The notes: generated by a model from the letters alone, not told the origin. Positions 27,025 to 33,992 are shown, numbered from the stretch's first letter. The stretch is 64,000 nt of DNA from Peromyscus leucopus (GCF_004664715.2 NC_051082.1:9058498-9122497); one strand, 5' to 3'. Made by a program: numbers and translations.

Positions 27025-28661
27025 CAGTATGGTTTGAGGCTCTAGCATACAAAAACAACAAGTGTGTGAACCTGTGGGTAGTTAAACAGACGTCCTCCTG
27101 ACTCGACACGTCCTGACCCCCAAGCCGAGCTGTCCCTCAGCCCCATGCCATTGCTTATGGCTCGCACTGCACAAAAAGGCTCATCAAAGCGGGTAGGTGG
27201 ACTGGAGGTCCAGATGCTCCATCTCTAACCCGCTCACCTGGCATGGAGTATGACTGCCCTAAAGGAAGGGCCTGACTTAACGCATCCAAAGGCTTAGGTT
27301 ATGGGCTGCGACAGTTTCCTCAGCAGAGTCTCAACTATGTGAGCGCTACCCCACAAATGGAAATTGAATCCCACACCACCACTGCTTTGTTAAATGAGAA
27401 ACAAGTTTTTTTAGTGTGTGTAGCGGGGGGAGGGGGGGGGGATGGGAGAGCTTGTGGTACGCTCGTGAAAGTCAGAGGATGCCATGCGGAGTGATCTTTC
27501 CTTCTATCGTGTGGGTCCTAGGGATTCAACTCACATCATCAGGCTTGGCGGCGAGTGCCTTTACCTGCCGAGCCTCCTCACTGGCCCCAAGCAGTAACCA
27601 AGCATTGGTTTTTAGAAACTCTTCTCTAAACTTCATTCTAAATCCCAGGGAGGGGAAAGAGATTTCGGCTAGAAATTGGCCAGGATCTGTGGACAGGGTT
27701 CAGCAGGTAAAGTGCTCGCCGTATAAACATGAAGGCCTGGGTTCGAATCCCCGGCACTCACATAACTGCCAGATGGACATGACAGCCTGCCTGTGGTCCC
27801 AGCACACACAGAAGGAAGAGCCAGAGGGGCGGGGGAGGGGGGTGCCGGATGGACGGACAGACTTCCAAAGCAATCTGGCTGTGAGACTAGCTGGATCGGT
27901 GAGCTCTAGGTTCAGGTGAGAGACCCAGGGGAGAGTGATCCAGAAAGACATCTAATGTCATCCTCCGGCCTTCATATGTGTGCATGCATACGTGTACCCA
28001 CATGGATAGACATACACGGGGGGGCTGTGGGGGAGACATGCCAGGTAGGGAGGGATGCTGTGGAGCCCACCACTCCCTTGGTGTCTTTGACACGGTCCCC
28101 TGGGAACACTTGCATAGCTTCCCGGGAACTTTGCAGACTAGGACAGAGAAACCCCGCTCATGCTGGAAATGAACCACTCTCTCCAGATGTGGGGCCTGCT
28201 GCAGAAGAAGGGTGCTCGAGCTGAGTACATCATGGACTCTGCTAGCCAAGCCAAGCTCCTGGCCACTGCCCTCATCAGCACTGAGATCAATATCTCCTCC
28301 CAACCACAAAGATGTCGCTCTTAAAGAATCATCTTCTTCTTTCTTCTTCTTCTTCTTCTTCTTCTTCTTCTTCTTCTTCTTCTTCTTCTTCTTCTTCTTC
28401 TTCTTCTTCGGGCTGGGGGGATGGCTCAGTGGTTAAGAGCACTGGCTGCTCTTCCAGAGGACCCGGGTTCCATTCCCAGCACCCACATGGTGGCTCACAA
28501 CTGTCTGTAACTCCAGTCCCAGGGGATCTGACTGACACCTTCACTCCAATGCACATAAAATTAAATTAAATTTAAAAAAAAAAAAGAATATTCTTCTTAA
28601 CTCCCCAGCCCACCCCTCACTTCTGCCAAGGGAGCTTCCATTACTTCTGAATATGTACACA

Positions 28662-28710
<49 letters not shown>

Positions 28711-30422
28711 GCTTTCTTCCTCCTGTGCTGGAGATGAAACCCAGGGTCGTGTGCATGCTGAGGAAGCTCTGTGCCACTTAGCTATATCCCCCCCCCCCCA
28801 GCTACTTTCTTTTTCCTCTCCCATCTGCTGGTACCAATAACCTGGGGGCCTTTCACACTTAATTCAGCCTTGCTGGGATCTGAACCTTCAGGGGCAGAAT
28901 TGGAAGAAGGAGAGAGAGAAATCGAGACTTCCTTCAGGCTTTGTTGCTTCTTCTAGGCTCAGAACCCTCAAAGCAGCCACCCTCTCTTTATCTAATTGCT
29001 CACCCCACTGATTCTTTGCCACCCAGCCCGGAGGAGAGGCACAAAAGGGTAGAAAGTAACTGCTAACACACAGCCTCAGAGACCAAAGATACCCCAGGAC
29101 CTTCGGCTCGGCCTTTGTCTTGTCTGTACCTGCTATTCCATGTGTCACTCTGGCTGGCCCTCTCCAACCCCTTACCCGCCGTATGATCTGTGCCCTGGCT
29201 GTTTCTGTCCATAGGATGACAACCGGTACCACGAGGACATCTTCGGAGTCACCCTGAGAACATACGAAGTGACCAACCGCCTTAGATCTGAGTCCATTGC
29301 CTTCATTGAAGAGAGCAAAAAAGATAATGATGAGTAAGTTTTCTCCAGCCCTGGGCAGAGGGGCTGCAACTGGGCGTTTGCCTGATTTTCCTGTGTGTGC
29401 TGGGGGAGGGCGGCGGCGGTCCCAGACCCAAATGCATGGCTGTGATCCTGCTGCTACCTGGGCAAATGGTTGCCCATTTGAGGCCGGTTTGAGCTACACA
29501 GGAAGACCTCGTCTCCATAAAACAAGAGTGCACATTCCCCGGGGTGACCCCAGTCCTGCTGAGTCTGGTATTCAAAAGTTAGGGCACAGTGTGGGTAGCA
29601 AGCCCTCTGGGGACCCTCTGGATATACTGACACCTGTCTAGGGTGCCCCCCAGCGGAACCATGATCTCCCCAACCAACTACTGTAGCTCTTGACGCTCCC
29701 CACCCCAACCCCCATCCCTATCCCAGAAGTCACTGGGAACATTCTCATGGGTCCAGATGAAAACAGAGTATCTTGATGGTTTCACTCAGCCTCTAGAAGT
29801 TGCTGGAAACAGCCTGAAGCGTCATGAGAGCGGGATGGAGTCTCCCTATGTAAACCTTGCCTCCCAGGGTACAGCAAGAGGACCCATCCTCATCCCCTCC
29901 CCCCAGCCCTTCCCTTTAAAGCAGGTGGGAGTCTTTCCCAGTCAGAATGGCTGTTTCCTGAACCTTCTCACGGTTTCTCCTTCAGACAGCTTGGCTGCCT
30001 CCAAACACTCTGTCCACTCAGCTTACATTACCATTGCATGTGTATACATTCACACCCGTGTGTCAGGTGCCTGCAGAGGCCGGAAGGTAGCGTTGGTTGG
30101 ACCTGGAGTTAGAAACAGTTAATTGCAAACTGCCACACATAGGTGCTGGGAACCGAACTTGGGTTCTCTGGAAGAGCCGCAAGAACTTTTTAACCACTAG
30201 GACATCTCTCCCACCCTTTTGGGGGGTTGCCTTTTTGAGACAGAGTCTGTGTATAGCCCAGGCTAGCCTGAACTTGCTCTCCTCCTGCCTCTCTGTCTCC
30301 TAAGTGCTGGGATGACCGGTGCGCCCAAGTCATGCCCAGGTCATCTGAAGGAAGCTCAGGAGCCTGGCTTCCTTGCCGCTAATACCCTCCCTCTCTCCTC
30401 CAACAGGGTTTTCAGCTCCTAA
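3571..30422 (+). CDS. NOS1: NOS1, neuronal nitric oxide synthase, last 12 coding exons (gene-level entry)
   Basis: nNOS makes nitric oxide and citrulline from L-arginine, NADPH and O2. Its C-terminal half is a cytochrome-P450-reductase-like module that passes electrons NADPH to FAD to FMN to haem. Twelve exons with AG/GT borders join without a frameshift: one base completing an Arg codon, 551 codons and TAA. The product spans rat-numbered residues 879-1429, from the FMN domain (Y889, F892) through the FAD site (R1173, Y1175, S1176, R1229), the NADPH site ([13 protein letters not shown]1313, R1314, C1349) and the tail (D1393, F1395, phosphorylation-site S1412). The oxygenase, calmodulin-binding and autoinhibitory-loop exons lie left of the window. 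The exons probably correspond to human exons 18-29. Identification comes from remembered family sequence. Length equals rat over this stretch, so the gene looks intact and functional. Confidence 0.97.
3785..3866 (+). mobile_element. ID-type SINE
   Basis: The tRNA-Ala-like head reads gctcagtggtagggtgcttg, then cctagcatg and gggttctaaccccagcatg. It lies 40 bp after a NOS1 donor. Confidence 0.75.
4361..4560 (+). mobile_element. URR1-like hAT MITE
   Basis: Terminal inverted repeats ctgtggttctcaacct and aggttgaaaaccattg bracket a body with gctacttcataactaatttt. Flanks ctctagag (4353-4360) and ctctaacc (4561-4568) are a partly decayed 8-bp duplication, as expected for hAT. Confidence 0.85.
4713..4886 (-). 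mobile_element. B2 SINE, antisense
   Basis: It ends in gagccatctctccagcccc (complement of the B2 head) and starts with the complement of an A/T-rich tail. The middle includes ccaccatgtagttgctggg. Confidence 0.9.
5466..6010 (+). repeat. (TGGA)n tetranucleotide array with degenerate flanks
   Basis: A pure core (TGGA/GATG) lies at about 5660-5775, with interrupted copies (TGGG, TTGG, TAGA) on both sides to about 6010. GA-rich sequence follows to 6085. It sits in a NOS1 intron. Confidence 0.95.
6169..6307 (+). CDS. NOS1: NOS1 exon, FMN domain to FAD-domain connector
   Basis: 139 bp in phase 0 in, phase 1 out. It encodes [19 protein letters not shown] and the following hinge up to ELTQ (residues 937-982), with the split Gly983 codon at the end. 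The donor is gtattg at 6308. The large ATGG array ends about 150 bp before the acceptor. Confidence 0.97.
6645..6950 (+). mobile_element. B4-type SINE with (CA)n tail
   Basis: The tRNA-like head (ggctcacttggtaaagtaca, gaggacctgagtttgattcc) is followed by a B1-like half and a CA run at 6899-6944. Confidence 0.65.
6988..7407 (-). mobile_element. Solo LTR (ERV2-like) carrying a B1-like module
   Basis: A 420-bp unit read on the minus strand as TGTGGTGGTAATC ... ACATCAACA (TG...CA ends). Perfect 6-bp duplications tgtaca flank it (6982-6987 and 7408-7413). It contains AATAAA in sense and a B1-like ggcacacgcctttaatccc. It ends about 80 bp before a NOS1 exon. Confidence 0.8.
7495..7573 (+). CDS. NOS1: NOS1 exon, connector to FAD domain
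   Basis: 79 bp encoding the split Gly, [18 protein letters not shown] and NLQSPKS (residues 983-1008), ending in two bases of Ser1009. Phe follows AAR where my memory of rat and human has Leu, a conservative change. The donor is gtagga at 7574. A solo LTR ends about 80 bp before this exon. Confidence 0.96.
7884..8075 (-). mobile_element. Young B1 SINE, antisense, with target duplication
   Basis: Full B1 on the minus strand with a T-rich tail complement. The 13-bp repeat aatcaaattatct flanks it exactly at 7871-7883 and 8076-8088. Confidence 0.95.
8112..8313 (-). mobile_element. URR1-like hAT MITE, reverse orientation
   Basis: Termini cagtgtttctcaacct and ggctgagaaccgccg, with the internal URR1 signature ttacagttaataaccttagc. 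Confidence 0.8.
8590..9165 (-). mobile_element. B3 SINE, antisense, split by an LTR
   Basis: The left part (about 8590-8779, with a TG run at 8646-8668) ends in gggtcctctgcc. The head resumes at about 9127 as ttcttaattgctgcatcatc and tgtccagccc. The LTR at 8780-9126 lies between. Confidence 0.65.
8780..9126 (+). mobile_element. Solo LTR of the TGTTGTRGGA family
   Basis: TG...CA unit of about 347 bp starting tgttgtaggatgtccttctg. It has gatgaataaagctgc (AATAAA) and attaatagaaatggattaat, shared with the LTRs at 36441 and 37067. No clear target duplication is visible. Confidence 0.65.
10094..10470 (+). mobile_element. B2 SINE followed by a truncated B3
   Basis: B2 at 10094-10258 (ggctggctctgtggttaag, caaccatctataatgag), an alternating TATG run, then a B3 body at 10292-10470 with an AATAAA-containing tail. 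Confidence 0.85.
11355..11570 (+). mobile_element. B3 SINE
   Basis: It contains gtggttaagagcactgg, cccagcacccacatggtgg, a CA run and cataaaatg at the tail. Confidence 0.85.
12131..12292 (-). mobile_element. B1 SINE, antisense
   Basis: A T-run then caagacagggtttctctgtg through gagtgctgggattcaaggc. Confidence 0.95.
13480..14164 (-). mobile_element. Nested cluster of antisense SINEs (B3, B2, B3, B1)
   Basis: Four antisense SINEs: partial B3 13480-13581, B2 13608-13800, B3 13840-14031 and truncated B1 14046-14150. The motif aagaattcRttctt occurs at 13583, 14032 and, as aagaactcattctt, at 14151. That implies repeated insertion at one target. Confidence 0.8.
14330..14540 (+). mobile_element. B3/B4-type SINE with CG-CA microsatellite tail
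   Basis: The head gagggctcagtgggtaaagg precedes gagttcaattcctgagacc and tccacatgtgtgcc. A (CG)n-(CA)n run fills 14489-14539. Confidence 0.75.
14697..14870 (+). mobile_element. Ancient L2-like LINE fragment
   Basis: It contains ttcattcagcaaggactctg, agcacatactatgtgctagc and cactgtcatgggaataaagc, typical of the L2 3' end. Confidence 0.6.
15267..15460 (+). CDS. NOS1: NOS1 exon, FAD-binding domain
   Basis: 194 bp encoding the completed Ser1009, [16 protein letters not shown], the [17 protein letters not shown] segment and the EERNTAL end (residues 1010-1073), then one base of Gly1074. The acceptor is ctgcag at 15261-15266 and the donor gtgagg at 15461. The preceding intron is about 7.7 kb, the longest in this part of the gene. 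Confidence 0.97.
15590..15800 (+). repeat. Polypyrimidine tract with a 75-bp tandem duplication
   Basis: Almost pure C/T over 200 bp, 130 bp after a NOS1 donor. The unit at 15601-15675 is repeated at 15676-15748, each with ttcttcacatccttccttct. Confidence 0.9.
15805..15905 (-). mobile_element. B1-like SINE fragment, antisense
   Basis: It contains gtagaccaggctgactccc and cagcctcccaagtgctagg. Confidence 0.6.
16590..16735 (+). mobile_element. MIR fragment
   Basis: The MIR core is recognisable: agctgtgtggcccttagac, agattccttaacttctctgtg, then cttccttttccacacctgg. It ends about 20 bp before a NOS1 exon. Confidence 0.7.
16756..16925 (+). CDS. NOS1: NOS1 exon, FAD-domain helical connector
   Basis: 170 bp encoding [14 protein letters not shown], the [18 protein letters not shown] segment and the [12 protein letters not shown] end (residues 1074-1130), ending in phase 0. 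The acceptor is cttcccag and the donor gtgggt at 16926. An ancient MIR lies just upstream in the intron. Confidence 0.97.
17400..17910 (+). mobile_element. B4 (ID-B1) then B3 SINE with CA-rich tail
   Basis: An ID head at 17404 (gtggctcagtgggtaggg) runs into a B1-like half ending in an A-run at 17615. A B3-type SINE follows from 17630, with an irregular CA array at 17762-17910. Confidence 0.75.
17940..18175 (+). mobile_element. B3-type SINE
   Basis: It contains gatggagagatgtctcg, acccacacggcagctcata, a CA run at 18096-18126 and an AT-rich tail. Confidence 0.7.
19019..19238 (+). mobile_element. B3 SINE
   Basis: ggggctggagagtttgttc, cccagcacccacatcagg and an aataaaaataaat tail. Confidence 0.85.
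19649..19915 (+). mobile_element. B3 SINE with CA-rich tail
   Basis: gggctggagagacggctcagc, gagtccacatcaggtgg, gccctcttccggcctctgcg, then a degenerate CA array. Confidence 0.85.
20258..20455 (+). repeat. Compound microsatellite (GGGA)n-(GA)n-(GTTA)n
   Basis: Purine-only GGAG/GAAG blocks lead to a GA run (about 20367-20405) and an abrupt switch to (GTTA) at 20406-20455. Confidence 0.95.
20680..21070. repeat. Rodent interspersed repeat, family not assigned
   Basis: Phrases such as ctgtgaccaaatgcccaat and aacagcaccaccaactgaaa resemble an abundant rodent dispersed repeat, also seen at 50660-51010. The longest frame here (161 codons) has no domain. Confidence 0.45.
21204..21414 (+). CDS. NOS1: NOS1 exon, isoalloxazine (FAD) binding core
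   Basis: 211 bp encoding [14 protein letters not shown] through the [19 protein letters not shown] core to YHTR (residues 1131-1200). It holds R1173, Y1175 and S1176 of the FAD/hydride-transfer site. It ends one base into Asp1201. The donor reads GTGCGC, a poor match to consensus after the invariant GT. Confidence 0.97.
22075..22162 (+). CDS. NOS1: NOS1 exon, FAD pyrophosphate-binding segment
   Basis: 88 bp encoding [18 protein letters not shown] to VPCFVR (residues 1201-1229), including the GVCSSWL motif and R1229 that contact FAD. The Gly1230 codon is split gg/t with the next exon, which fixes the donor at 22163 (gtgagt). Confidence 0.97.
22425..22495 (-). mobile_element. MER5A-like fragment, antisense
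   Basis: gatgtaacaacccaaaatg, tcttcagacatcctcagat and atccctgaggtgg match the complement of MER5A. Confidence 0.55.
22515..22700 (-). mobile_element. B3-type SINE, antisense
   Basis: It ends in ctgctgagccatctcaatgg; the body has ggatccggggatcgaactc. Confidence 0.7.
23105..23490 (+). mobile_element. B4-type SINE with (GATA)n tail
   Basis: The head gtggctcagtgggtaagg and a B1-like half precede ctgacctccacatgcacac and a GATA array at 23425-23490. Confidence 0.7.
23521..23746 (-). mobile_element. B1 SINE, antisense, between two T-tracts
   Basis: An intact-looking B1 (to about 23685) lies between T-runs at 23521-23539 and 23692-23744. The 10-mer acaattgaaa flanks the whole unit at 23511-23520 and 23747-23756. 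Confidence 0.9.
23795..23935 (+). mobile_element. MER5A-like hAT fragment
   Basis: ctctggagacatttgatga, tgtctaaagtcatttttgat and cacaatgcatacaatagttc follow the MER5A consensus as I remember it. Confidence 0.6.
24220..24341 (+). CDS. NOS1: NOS1 exon, NADPH-binding glycine-rich motif
   Basis: 122 bp encoding [18 protein letters not shown], the [16 protein letters not shown] motif and FDIQHK (residues 1230-1270). The GPGTGIAP turn binds the NADPH pyrophosphate. The acceptor follows a clean pyrimidine tract; the donor is gtacat at 24342, weak after GT. Confidence 0.97.
24842..24912 (+). repeat. GGGA/GA purine tract
   Basis: Purine-only run on the NOS1 sense strand. Confidence 0.85.
25310..25425 (-). 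mobile_element. MIR fragment, antisense
   Basis: ttttcacatggggaaactgag, gacttgctcagggtcatac and agaactaggactcggaacc are the complement of the MIR core. Confidence 0.7.
25672..25820 (+). CDS. NOS1: NOS1 exon, NADPH ribose/2'-phosphate site
   Basis: 149 bp encoding [18 protein letters not shown] through the [14 protein letters not shown] helix to [12 protein letters not shown] (residues 1271-1320). S1313 and R1314 in YSRE recognise the 2'-phosphate that distinguishes NADPH from NADH. Ends in phase 0; donor gtaaac at 25821. Confidence 0.97.
25883..26358 (+). mobile_element. Solo LTR with internal B1-like modules
   Basis: TG...CA unit of 476 bp, tgtggtgatattgtgttccc to gattcctgctaca, holding two B1-like cctttaatc motifs and tattaataagact near the 3' end. 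It appears related to the LTR at 6988. No target duplication is seen. Confidence 0.7.
26631..26825 (+). CDS. NOS1: NOS1 exon, NADPH domain with catalytic Cys
   Basis: 195 bp, exactly 65 codons, phase 0 on both sides (residues 1321-1385). It encodes [19 protein letters not shown], the [16 protein letters not shown] motif with C1349, and GVFLSRLR at the end. The donor is gtgagt at 26826. Phase-0 borders mean any phase-0 exon spliced to it keeps frame (see 28187). Confidence 0.97.
26968..27020 (+). repeat. (CA)n microsatellite
   Basis: CGCG-flanked CA run about 140 bp after a NOS1 donor. Confidence 0.9.
27410..27600 (-). mobile_element. B3-type SINE, antisense, with G-rich insert
   Basis: It ends in gccgagcctcctcactggccc; a G-run lies at 27425-27441. 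Confidence 0.55.
27690..27975 (+). mobile_element. B4-type SINE
   Basis: Head with gtaaagtgctcgccgtata and gcctgggttcgaatccccgg, ending in ggccttcatatgtgtgcatg. Confidence 0.6.
28187..28324 (+). other. Exon-like 45-codon ORF in NOS1 intron (possible alternative terminal exon)
   Basis: After a good-looking acceptor (ccactctctccag ending 28186), a phase-0 frame begins [19 protein letters not shown] and ends QPQRCRS-stop at 28322-28324. Codon third positions look coding-like. If spliced from the phase-0 donor at 26826 it would replace the last 44 NOS1 residues. I recognise no homologous protein. It could be chance or a pseudogene scrap. Confidence 0.25.
28328..28411 (+). repeat. (TTC)n trinucleotide repeat, about 27 units
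   Basis: Nearly pure TTC on the NOS1 sense strand (GAA on the other), directly before a B3 SINE. Confidence 0.97.
28411..28586 (+). mobile_element. B3 SINE with ATTAAA-bearing tail
   Basis: gctggggggatggctcagtgg, cattcccagcacccacatgg, then aaaattaaattaaattta and an A-run. Confidence 0.9.
28655..28790 (-). mobile_element. (CA)n run and antisense ID-type SINE
   Basis: CA run 28664-28708. The ID complement contains ctggagatgaaacccaggg, and a C-run follows at 28789-28799. Confidence 0.6.
29215..29333 (+). CDS. NOS1: NOS1 exon, regulatory C-terminal tail
   Basis: 119 bp encoding [18 protein letters not shown], the [18 protein letters not shown] tail and DND (residues 1386-1424). D1393 and F1395 (the aromatic shield over FAD) and the kinase-target S1412 are all kept. 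The donor is a consensus gtaagt at 29334. Unspliced, it would read GAG-TAA in frame. Confidence 0.97.
30025..30340 (-). mobile_element. Antisense B3 fragment and B1 fragment
   Basis: The B3 part ends cactaggacatctctcccacc near 30217. The B1 part follows with ttgagacagagtctgtgtat and ctaagtgctgggatgacc, ending close to the last NOS1 acceptor. Confidence 0.65.
30407..30422 (+). CDS. NOS1: NOS1 last coding exon (final residues and stop)
   Basis: After the acceptor caacag (30401-30406), one base completes Glu, followed by codons for V-F-S-S and the stop TAA at 30420-30422. This gives the normal nNOS C-terminus. The exon continues as 3' UTR. Confidence 0.95.
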
Positions 30423-31902
30423 CTGGATCCTCCTGCCCCATGGGATGGTGGGGTGGCCGCCCCAAGTGCCCAAGCGAGGGGGCGGCCGCAGGTTGACTAA
30501 ACGCGGACACACATGGCTGAACCTTCCCCCCCCCCACAGGACCCCAAGTGGCCCCTCCCTGCCTTTTGTCCTGTTGCTACGTCCTGGTCCTTCTTCCCGC
30601 TCCGGGCTGGGCTCTCTCTCCAGCCCCCCAACCCTGGGTTTTCTCCTTGACTCTTGAGCTGCGGCGCATCGCCCTTGTACCCCGGCTCTGACAAAACTGC
30701 ATCCTCCCTACCTGCTTGCTGCCGAGGGCAGGTTGCGGCGCATGAAACCACCGGGGCGTGGTCGCCACTTTCTGTTGGGGTCTGGAGGCAACTGGCACTG
30801 GGCTTCAGAGTCCCCCTGAGCCAGTCCCTTGACCCCTCCGTCCTTTTTTTTATGGTGTGTGTGTGCGTGCGTGCGCGCGTCCGAGCGTGCACGCGAGCGT
30901 CAGGCCTAAGTCACCTCTATCCTCTTGCCCGAGTCCACTGCCTTCGTGAAAGATGTCCAGTGCCATGAGACGTGTTCCTAGCTATTGTTAATCCCTCCCA
31001 CGTCCGTCAGATCTGTGCCAGCCTCTCTGAAACGCATCAAGCCCCCTTGCTCATCTGGGTGAACCCATCATAGAAGGAGATAGGCAGAGTGATGGAGAGG
31101 AAGGTGTCCCGGTGAAGAAGCCAATCACAGAGTCCGAGGTGTTCCGGAGAGTCTGACCCCATCCATGAGCAGAGGTCTGTCTGCGAAATTTACCCGGACA
31201 GTGGATTGCGCAAGCGCCTCCCCATTCCCACCCACCCCAGCTGGGGCCACCAGATGTTGAGCTTACCCCCACCCCCAGGCAAACGCAGCCATGGGCCCAG
31301 GGGCCAAGGTGTTGTGCAGTGAAGCATGCTGGGAGTAAGGACTTCGCCGTCAAGGAAACGGTGTTGGCCCTTATTAAATGAACGGGCCTCCTTTAGTGCT
31401 TTGGCGCCGGGAGGCAAATGCCAAGGAAGAAGGAGATAGTTGCCTGTTATTCTTCCAGATGAGCTTGCCTCCTGCTTGAGAATAATCCCCTCCCTTCCCA
31501 CCACCACCACCACCACCACCACCAAAGTCAGCCGTACTGGCAACAGTGAGAAGTTTAGCCCGGGCACATCGGCAGCGGCAACCATCTTCGGAGTCAGCCG
31601 AGTGGCCCCTTAGCTGAATGAATAAATAAATAAAAGCTACATCAGGCAGCGTGGACAGGCAAGAACCCCGCCTCCGCCCCCCAGGTTCAAGAGATCAGCC
31701 CTGGGTCCCATGTTCTGTGCTCCTCCGGTTTGGTTTTATGAGTCAGAAAAGCAAAAACAACAAAAATTCCTCTGTGTCCTGAGCCGGGGCCTGGTTCTCC
31801 TGATGGAGGCTGAGTGTGGGGGCTGCCAAGTAGGAAGTGCCAAGGACTTTACAGTTGTGGGGCCCAAACCCAAGGCCTTCAATCCTGCCTTCCTTTCTCC
31901 TT

Positions 31903-31965
31903 TCCTTCTTCCTTCCTCCCTCCCTCCCTCCCTCCCTCCCTCCCTCCCTCCCTCCCTCCCTCCCT

Positions 31966-32013
<48 letters not shown>
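31903..32013 (+). repeat. (CCCT)n then (CT)n tract in the probable NOS1 3' UTR
   Basis: Over 100 bp of pure pyrimidine on the transcript strand. Confidence 0.95.
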
Positions 32014-32016
<3 letters not shown>

Positions 32017-32034
32017 TCTCTTCCTTCTTTCTTT

Positions 32035-32262
32035 TCTTTTTTTCCCCCCAGACAGGGTCTCCTGTTGCCCAGGCTGGCTTTGAACTCATGACCTTGAATC
32101 CCAAATCCTCTTGCCTCTATTTCCCTAGTGCTAGGATCACAGGCATGCACTATCACATCCAGTTTATGCTGTGCTGGGGGGTCGGGGGGTGGGGTCAAAC
32201 CCACAACCTCCTGCACGCTGCACACCAGGCAAGCACTTGTATTAAGCTCCATCCCTGGCCTT
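32035..32262 (-). mobile_element. Antisense B1-like and ID-type SINEs
   Basis: B1-like part 32041-32160 (cagacagggtctcctgttgc, ttccctagtgctaggatcac). The ID complement follows with ggcaagcacttgtattaagc. Confidence 0.65.
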
Positions 32263-33917
32263 CAGCTCCCCCCCACCCCACCCCCGCCTGAAACTCAGAG
32301 ACAGTTCTCGGGTTGCCCTGGACACCCCCACCGTGTTCCATCACTAGCATGTGGACTTTGTCCCAGTTATCACCTTACCCACCCTCCTTTAGTAGCAACG
32401 GTTCCTATTCAGTCTTCCCTGACTATGGGGACTAAGCTCCCAGTACCTCATCGCTAACTTCTGTAGCCTGGAGGCAAGGGGGCGGTGACCTCCTACTGCC
32501 CCTCCCACCCAGTTCCCACCGCTTTCTCCCCAGGGACTCCCTTCTCAATCTTTCAAACCTCTGAGGACACTTCCTAAAATGCAGCTGATTCTCCAGGTCG
32601 AAACTGCGATGTCCCACCTCCATCCAAGAGCCCTCTCTCTGCACGCCAAGCTGCATGCAAGCATGCATGAGTGATTTTTCCACCTCCGCGTAAGGAGCGC
32701 TGACTGAGCGGCAAGCTCCTCCCCCTCCCCCCCCCCACCCCAGTGCTCCCAGGAGCGGGTGGACAGACGGAAGCTTCATGTCACTTGCCAGAGAGTCCAA
32801 AGATGATAAACATAACTGGGTTCAAGAAGGACTTTGCTTTTAAAGTGCCAGGGATGAGACCCCCGGCCCCACACGGGCCAGGCTGAACTACATCCCCAAG
32901 CCCCAAGAGAGAATGTTTTTAAAAAGACCTCTGAACTCTTAACACAGGCAGCTTCCTTAGCGCCTGGCTAGAAGGGCAGAGACTGATTGGATGCCCTTCT
33001 CTCCTTTTCCAAAAAGCCTTCTTAAGTCGCTTATCCAAAGGCTGAGCGAGGTGAGCATCAATGGTGGGTCAATACTGCCCTCTGCTGGCGGTTTTTAGTT
33101 CAGTCCCACAGCCAGCAGCAACAAGTGCAAAGTACAGCTCAGAATTAAAGAGATCAGGGTGGGTGAGCATTTTCGGAGAGCCGGTTTGTAGCTGGTTTGC
33201 CTCGCCTTCTACCTTGGCAGTAGCTCCAACCTCACTTCACAAAAAAAGCAGGTTTGACCAGGAGGAAGAAGATGACCCCTCAAAACAGGAGGGCTGGAGA
33301 CTTACATTCCCTGGCATCCCTGTGACTTCTGTTCCCAACAAGTTCAGCTTGTGGAAGGGGAGAGGGTTTCCTTGCATGTCCTTAGGGAAGAAAGCAGGTG
33401 ACTTTGAGGGGGGAGATGCTTAGATTTCCCCCTATGAAGTTTCTCAAGCCGACCTGACCCACAGACTCCTTTTGCCTTGTTTATGCAGAAGACCTGGTTC
33501 CTTGGCATTTCTTAGAATCCACACTCTACCTGAGCAAGGTGACTTTAATGAGATAATGCTCCACGACAGTGCCATCTCAAGCTCTAATGAGCTTCCATTT
33601 CCCCTTTATGGCTGATGGCTGATTATCGCCATCACTCGCTTGAGTAAGGGGATTGGCAGGCGAAGTCGCAGATTCTTAAGCTAAGTCAACAATATTTGCC
33701 ACCTGTCTGTCATAGAGAGAATAGAGAGATCCTGCCCTGCCCCCATGGACAAGAAAGATGAGTTAGGCCTCAGGACAAAGGAAGAAAGTGAATCAGCCAG
33801 AAGACACAGGACCAAGGGGGTGGATTTCCCTGGCAAAGACCTGCTTTGGGATACAAGAGTTCAGGACAAAATGGAATGGTTACAGACCCTGATATCTGAG
33901 CCGCCATCCCTACAGCA

Positions 33918-33919
<2 letters not shown>

Positions 33920-33955
<36 letters not shown>

Positions 33956-33992
33956 CACACCACACACCACACACCACACACCACCACACACA
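33920..33992 (+). repeat. (CA)n and (ACACC)n microsatellite
   Basis: CA run followed by acaccacacacc units in the probable 3' UTR. Confidence 0.9.

Noticed and set aside
28212..28569. Poly-Phe, poly-Ser and poly-Glu frames
   Set aside because: Translations of the TTC repeat in different frames; no gene is implied.
31710..32291. 193-codon frame with Pro/Ser and Leu/Ser runs
   Set aside because: Generated by the CCCT and CT tracts plus an antisense B1-like element in the probable NOS1 3' UTR.
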